Of a DNA stretch of 64,000 nt, positions 59,947 through 64,000 are shown one piece after another (position 1 is the first letter of the stretch; every line of letters begins with the position of its first letter). The position numbers and the translations under genes are program-made. Location: contig CAJMOB010000001.1 of the NCBI GenBank assembly GCA_905214925.1, positions 62,001 to 126,000 of the forward strand. The letters run 5' to 3'. The notes under the pieces were generated by a model, which saw nothing but the letters and a program-made list of their open reading frames with translations, was not told where the DNA came from and ran no database searches. This stretch comes from Scybalomonas sp905214925. GTDB lineage: Bacteria; Bacillota; Clostridia; Lachnospirales; Lachnospiraceae.

Positions 59947-60645
59947 TTATAAAGATACTTTTATGATTTCTTTATAGCGATCCATCAGTTCTGTCAAAAA
60001 GAAAGGATTTGTCTTTTCATCGGAACATACGGAAATAATAATTTTTGTAACCCCATTTTCTTCTCTTTTTATTTGTACTTTTTCGACTTGGAATCCATTT
60101 TCATCAAATCCAGATTGTAAGATAGAGGAGACATTGATTTCTGATTCTCCTTCCTCAATATAGGCAATCTCAATCTGTCTTTCTACTTCCACATTTTCTG
60201 ACACATTATTTTTTCTTCCAAGAAATACTTCTGCAAAAATAATCATAGCGGTACTCAAAACTCCGATTAAATACATTCCCGCTCCCATGGCCATTCCAAC
60301 ACCAACAGTTGCCCAAATCCCTGCCGACGTAGTTAACCCAATGACATTATTGTTTCTTGAAAAAATCATTCCTGAGCCTAAAAATCCAATGGCTGTTACA
60401 ATTCCTGCCGCTACACGAGAAGGATCTAATTTTATATAATCCCCTAATACATCATTAAATCCATATTTCGAAAGAACAATCATAAGTGCAGAGGTGAGGG
60501 CTACAATAACATGGGTTTTTGGCCCTGCCATTTTTCTCTTTGTCTGTCGCTCTAGTCCAATGGCATAACCACAAATTCCTGCTAATAAAATTCGTCCAAC
60601 AAAGTCCAATTGTAATACGATATGCTCTGTTAACCATTCTTCCAT
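59947..60645 (-). CDS. MgtC/SapB family membrane protein
   Basis: 232 residues. 'CGYAIGLERQTKRKMAGPKT' and 'AGIVTAIGFLGSGMIFSRNN' are MgtC signatures with four membrane segments in the first ~150 residues, then a cytoplasmic C-terminal domain. Linked to magnesium homeostasis in the family; the exact role is unknown here. Confidence 0.9.
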   Translation of the reverse strand: MEEWLTEHIVLQLDFVGRILLAGICGYAIGLERQTKRKMAGPKTHVIVALTSALMIVLSKYGFNDVLGDYIKLDPSRVAAGIVTAIGFLGSGMIFSRNNNVIGLTTSAGIWATVGVGMAMGAGMYLIGVLSTAMIIFAEVFLGRKNNVSENVEVERQIEIAYIEEGESEINVSSILQSGFDENGFQVEKVQIKREENGVTKIIISVCSDEKTNPFFLTELMDRYKEIIKVSL

Positions 60646-60798
60646 CGAATACCTCCTCTTTTTTACTTTTTTATTTCCGTGAAAACTCTCTTTCTATAGA
60701 AAAAGTGATATAAAACAAATATTATCTTCTTCGTTCTACATCACCTTTCTATTGACTTTTTTATTCCTAATTTATTTCTATTTTATTTTTTTATTTCT

Positions 60799-61476
60799 TT
60801 ATTCTGGCTTTACTACGGAGAATCCCTTCTCTTTTAACATTTTTTCACATTGGCAATCTAAATGTATACAATAGATGTTTTTACGAAATTCTCTTGGAAA
60901 TGCCTGTTCCAATTTCTTACTATAACAATGACTGTTTGACTCAACGCTCGATGTGTCATGATAAATTCTTTGAATTTCTCCTTTTAAAAATTGCTCTCTT
61001 ACTACGTCTACTACATCAGCGGAATCTCCACTATAATAAATTTTCTCTGTTTGATCTTCTAATAAATACCCATAACAATTCATTTCTTCTGCATGTCTTA
61101 CTAGAATCGGAGTTGCTTTTATTGTACAATCACTTGGTAACTCTGATTGATATTGATAAAAATTCGTTTGAATACCAAGCAAAGATAATAAATCAATAAT
61201 CGTTTCATCTGGATAAACAACAACTACTTGTTTTTTCCATACACAATATTCATAGGAGATTAAAGTCCCAAGACTTCCTACATGATCCGCGTGTAAATGT
61301 GTCAATAATACGTAAATTGTATCATATTGTTTCAAATCTAAGAGACTCATTAATTGTTCAAAAGCACTTCCACCACAGTCTAACAAATACAAATCTTTTT
61401 CCTGTTCAAAATAGGCATTTGTAATTCCAAGTTTTGGATTAAATGCAGAGCCATATCCTAAAAATTTTAAATCCAT
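60799..61476 (-). CDS. MBL-fold metallohydrolase
   Basis: 225 residues. 'VLLTHLHADHVGSLGTLI' (HxHxDH), 'IYYSGDSADVVDVV' and a C-terminal His provide the two-metal site; the shape is RNase Z/phosphodiesterase-like. It follows the sugar ABC permeases on the same strand and may act on the imported substrate (inference). Confidence 0.82.
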   Translation of the reverse strand: MDLKFLGYGSAFNPKLGITNAYFEQEKDLYLLDCGGSAFEQLMSLLDLKQYDTIYVLLTHLHADHVGSLGTLISYEYCVWKKQVVVVYPDETIIDLLSLLGIQTNFYQYQSELPSDCTIKATPILVRHAEEMNCYGYLLEDQTEKIYYSGDSADVVDVVREQFLKGEIQRIYHDTSSVESNSHCYSKKLEQAFPREFRKNIYCIHLDCQCEKMLKEKGFSVVKPE

Positions 61477-61524
61477 TTTACCACCTCCATATTTTTTATA
61501 ACAATCTATGTATTCTTCCTCTCC

Positions 61525-62346
61525 TTATTCTTTCACTCCTGAACTTACAAAACTACTCATAAATTGTTTTTGTGCCACAAAGAATGCAATTAAAAGAGGT
61601 AAAATAATAATCAGTGTAGCTGCACATACATTTGCCCACTGCATATTCGCTTCTTTTGATTTTGCAAAAATAGCAAGTCCTACGGTTAATGTACGATTTT
61701 CAGGAGAGTTTGTTACAATTAAAGGCCATAAATAATTGTTCCAATGATAACTAACAGAAATAACTGCAAAAGATAAGTACGCAGGTTTGGCACAAGGCAT
61801 ATAAATTCTCCAAATTGTCTGCCATGTAGTAGCACCATCCAGTCTTGCTGCCTCAGCTAGTGCTTTTGGAATCGTTTTAAAATATTGTCGAATTAAAAAG
61901 ATCGCAAGTCCACTTCCAAAAAACGGTAACATAATTCCAAGTTTCGTGTCATTTAATCCTAAATCTGCAATCATCATAAAGTTTGGCGTAATCAATACGT
62001 CATTTGGAATGATAATTTGCATAAAAATAATAGCAAATACTATGGCTTGTCCTTTAAAATTCATAACCCCTAAAGCATAGGCCGCCATTGTAGAAGTTAC
62101 AAATTGAACCGCAAATGTGCAGACTACCAAAAATATTGTATTTAAGTAATATTTTCCAAAAGGAATCGCATTCCACACATATTTGATATTATCCAATGTA
62201 AAACCCGTCTTTGGCAAAAAAGACATTTTAATACTTGGTTCACTTAACGCTGTACCAACTAACCAGATAAGAGGTGCTAACCACAAAAATCCTAAAATAA
62301 TTGAAAAAATAGTAATTAATTTTCCCTTTAAATTTTTCTCTTTCAT
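61525..62346 (-). CDS. Carbohydrate ABC transporter permease (MalG-like)
   Basis: 273 residues with six membrane segments and the EAA loop 'EAARLDGATTWQTIWRIYMP' facing the ATPase. The last gene of the transporter unit in this window. No ATPase gene is seen, as is common in Firmicutes where MsmK-type ATPases are shared. Confidence 0.92.
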   Translation of the reverse strand: MKEKNLKGKLITIFSIILGFLWLAPLIWLVGTALSEPSIKMSFLPKTGFTLDNIKYVWNAIPFGKYYLNTIFLVVCTFAVQFVTSTMAAYALGVMNFKGQAIVFAIIFMQIIIPNDVLITPNFMMIADLGLNDTKLGIMLPFFGSGLAIFLIRQYFKTIPKALAEAARLDGATTWQTIWRIYMPCAKPAYLSFAVISVSYHWNNYLWPLIVTNSPENRTLTVGLAIFAKSKEANMQWANVCAATLIIILPLLIAFFVAQKQFMSSFVSSGVKE

Positions 62347-62358
62347 ATCGTTCTCCTT

Positions 62359-63267
62359 TTAATTATAGTGAATTTTCTTATCTTGGCTTAAAAATCTTGG
62401 TAAAGATATTACCATTAATAAGACAAGCATAATAACAGTCAGGGTAGAAGATTTTCCATAATTAAAATTTGTAAATCCCTGTTGGTAAATATAATAAAGG
62501 AGCAATGTACTGGCATTATTTGGTGCGCCTTCGGTCATAACAACGACATGATCGACTAACTTAAAACTGTTGGTAAATGCTACTGTTGATACAAATAAAA
62601 AAGTAGGGGCAAGAAGCGGAAGCGTAATCTTTTTAAAAATGGTAAAACTTCCTGCTCCATCGATACGTGCTGCTTCCATCACTTCTTCGGAGATTCCTTG
62701 AATTCCTGATAAGAAAAATACCATCAAATATCCTGCTTCTTTCCAAATATACATAACCGCCATTGCTGGAAGCACAGTATTTGGATGGGATAATACATCC
62801 ATTGGCTCTAAGCCTAGCTTAATAAGTAACTGATCGAACAAACCATTATTGGCCATATAGATAAAAAGCCATATGCTAGCAATGGCAATCATTGGCATAA
62901 CAACAGGACAAAAATATGCGGTTCTTATAAATCCAATCCCTTTTGTCTTTCGATTGACCAGCATCGCCAAACCAAGTCCTACTGCCATACTTGGAAGAAC
63001 AGTAATAATGGCAAAGAAAATGGTATTCCCAAAAATTTTCCAAAACAATGTAGAATGCATTAATTTAATATAGTTTTGAAGCCCAATAAATTCTGGAGCT
63101 TCCATACCAAATCGAAACTTTGTAAAACTAAGCCAAATACTCCGAATCACTGGCACTACAGTAAACAAAATCATAAAAACAAGCGCTGGTGCCACAAGCC
63201 CCCAAGCCGTTAATAAATTTCTTCTTTCTCTTTGTTTTCTTGTTCTCACTTTCATAGAGATTCTCAA
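62359..63267 (-). CDS. Carbohydrate ABC transporter permease (MalF-like)
   Basis: 302 residues. A basic N-terminus, six membrane segments and the EAA loop 'EAARIDGAGSFTIFKKITLP'. It pairs with the MalG-like subunit 12 bp downstream. Confidence 0.92.
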   Translation of the reverse strand: MRISMKVRTRKQRERRNLLTAWGLVAPALVFMILFTVVPVIRSIWLSFTKFRFGMEAPEFIGLQNYIKLMHSTLFWKIFGNTIFFAIITVLPSMAVGLGLAMLVNRKTKGIGFIRTAYFCPVVMPMIAIASIWLFIYMANNGLFDQLLIKLGLEPMDVLSHPNTVLPAMAVMYIWKEAGYLMVFFLSGIQGISEEVMEAARIDGAGSFTIFKKITLPLLAPTFLFVSTVAFTNSFKLVDHVVVMTEGAPNNASTLLLYYIYQQGFTNFNYGKSSTLTVIMLVLLMVISLPRFLSQDKKIHYN

Positions 63268-63305
63268 TCCTTTCCCAACAATACTCTTCTAACTTTATAG
63301 AGTGA

Positions 63306-64000
63306 TTACTCATACTCTTCTAAAATCTCTTCTGCTTGTTTTTGTGCTTCTTTCAACGCCTCTTTTGGTGTCATATCATTTGTAACAGCTGCTTGAATAT
63401 GATCGTTTAATACTCTCCAAATTTCAGATACCCCATAGGTTGTAAGCTCACACCCTGAAATAGCAATCTGTTCATAAGCCACTTTTGCCTGTGGAAAATC
63501 TTTATAATATTCTTTTATCATATCGGTATCATAACAAGATTGTCTTGTTGGAACGTAACCCGTATCTAAACTCCACTGAGCCGCTCTTTTTGTATCAGTT
63601 GCAAATTTAATAAACTCCCATGCAGCTTTTTGTCTCTCTTTTGAAAGCCCATTTGAAATGTAGAAATTTCCCCCTCCAGTAACAGCAGCTTGTCTTTTTC
63701 CTGCTGGTAAGAATGCCGTTCCAAATTCAAAATCTGCATTTTCTTTAATATTTGCTAAGTTCCCTGTTGTATGCCAAATCATACCGACCTGTCCTGCCAA
63801 AAATTGTGTTGGTAAATCGGTCCATTGCACAATTCCTGGTTGCATACATTTATACTTTTGTTGTAAATCTAAAATCATTTGCAGTGCTTCCACATTACCT
63901 GGTGTATCAAATAAAACATGAAATCCATCTTCTGTAGCTAAATTCTCACCATTCTCGCTATTTTGTAGCGCCAAAGCAGTAAATCCCCATTGAGCAGAGC
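63306..64000 (-). CDS. Sugar ABC transporter substrate-binding protein, partial
   Basis: Reads off the right edge; only the C-terminal ~230 residues are present, so no start or signal peptide is visible. 'FLAGQVGMIWHTTGNLANIK' and 'NGLSKERQKAAWEFIKFATD' are typical of family 1 (UgpB/MalE-type) binding proteins. It delivers sugar (or glycerol phosphate) to the adjacent permeases. Confidence 0.9.
   Translation of the reverse strand, partial: SAQWGFTALALQNSENGENLATEDGFHVLFDTPGNVEALQMILDLQQKYKCMQPGIVQWTDLPTQFLAGQVGMIWHTTGNLANIKENADFEFGTAFLPAGKRQAAVTGGGNFYISNGLSKERQKAAWEFIKFATDTKRAAQWSLDTGYVPTRQSCYDTDMIKEYYKDFPQAKVAYEQIAISGCELTTYGVSEIWRVLNDHIQAAVTNDMTPKEALKEAQKQAEEILEEYE

Overview
The window is from a low-GC Firmicute, most likely a Lachnospiraceae-type Clostridium. 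The evidence is AT-rich DNA with strong AGGAGG ribosome sites, a YesM/YesN two-component pair, a GGGtGRT gene beside a NifU-like scaffold gene, a LUD-domain protein, and sugar ABC transporters. The genus cannot be fixed from the sequence alone.

Layout. 1-5.3 kb is host DNA: a partial GH31 glycosidase, then a response regulator and sensor kinase. 5,360-50,368 is a complete prophage of 45,009 bp, bounded by a perfect 78-bp direct repeat of the 3' end of the host GGGtGRT gene. 50.4-64 kb is host DNA again: GGGtGRT and its NifU-like partner, a lipoprotein, a hexapeptide-repeat protein, topoisomerase III, a LUD protein, an M18 aminopeptidase, a YhcH-type protein, an MgtC protein, an MBL hydrolase and a sugar ABC transporter that runs off the right edge.

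Prophage organisation. It is a contractile-tailed (myovirus-like) temperate phage. Nearly all genes are on the minus strand, so it reads from right to left: integrase and two accessory genes (+), a repressor with a divergent promoter switch near 47.1 kb, an early/replication block of many tiny genes (47-33 kb: split SNF2 helicase, DUF2303 protein, SSB-like protein, CHC2/TOPRIM/DUF927 primase-helicase, VRR-NUC nuclease), a sigma-like late regulator, a probable cos region, terminase, portal, protease, HK97-fold capsid, connector proteins, sheath, tube, a tail chaperone with a -1 frameshift, tape measure, P2-like baseplate, fibres, a DNA adenine methylase, holin and endolysin.

Most interesting region. 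At 8.6-12.3 kb the receptor-binding fibre gene appears to be part of a shufflon-like inversion system. Three promoterless, start-less alternative C-terminal modules lie beside the expressed fibre gene. All four modules begin at the same in-frame 12-bp core (AAATAATAATAT, encoding Asn-Asn-Asn-Ile), are arranged as two convergent pairs that meet at a TAGCTA sequence, and surround a dedicated tyrosine recombinase distinct from the phage integrase. Inversion would swap the fibre tip. Two candidate structured RNAs lie in the early region: a 161-nt tRNA/tmRNA-shaped RNA (42.6 kb) and a pseudoknotted leader-like RNA (46.5-46.8 kb). A cluster of nine GTTGCACCT repeats near 35 kb is a candidate replication origin or operator array.
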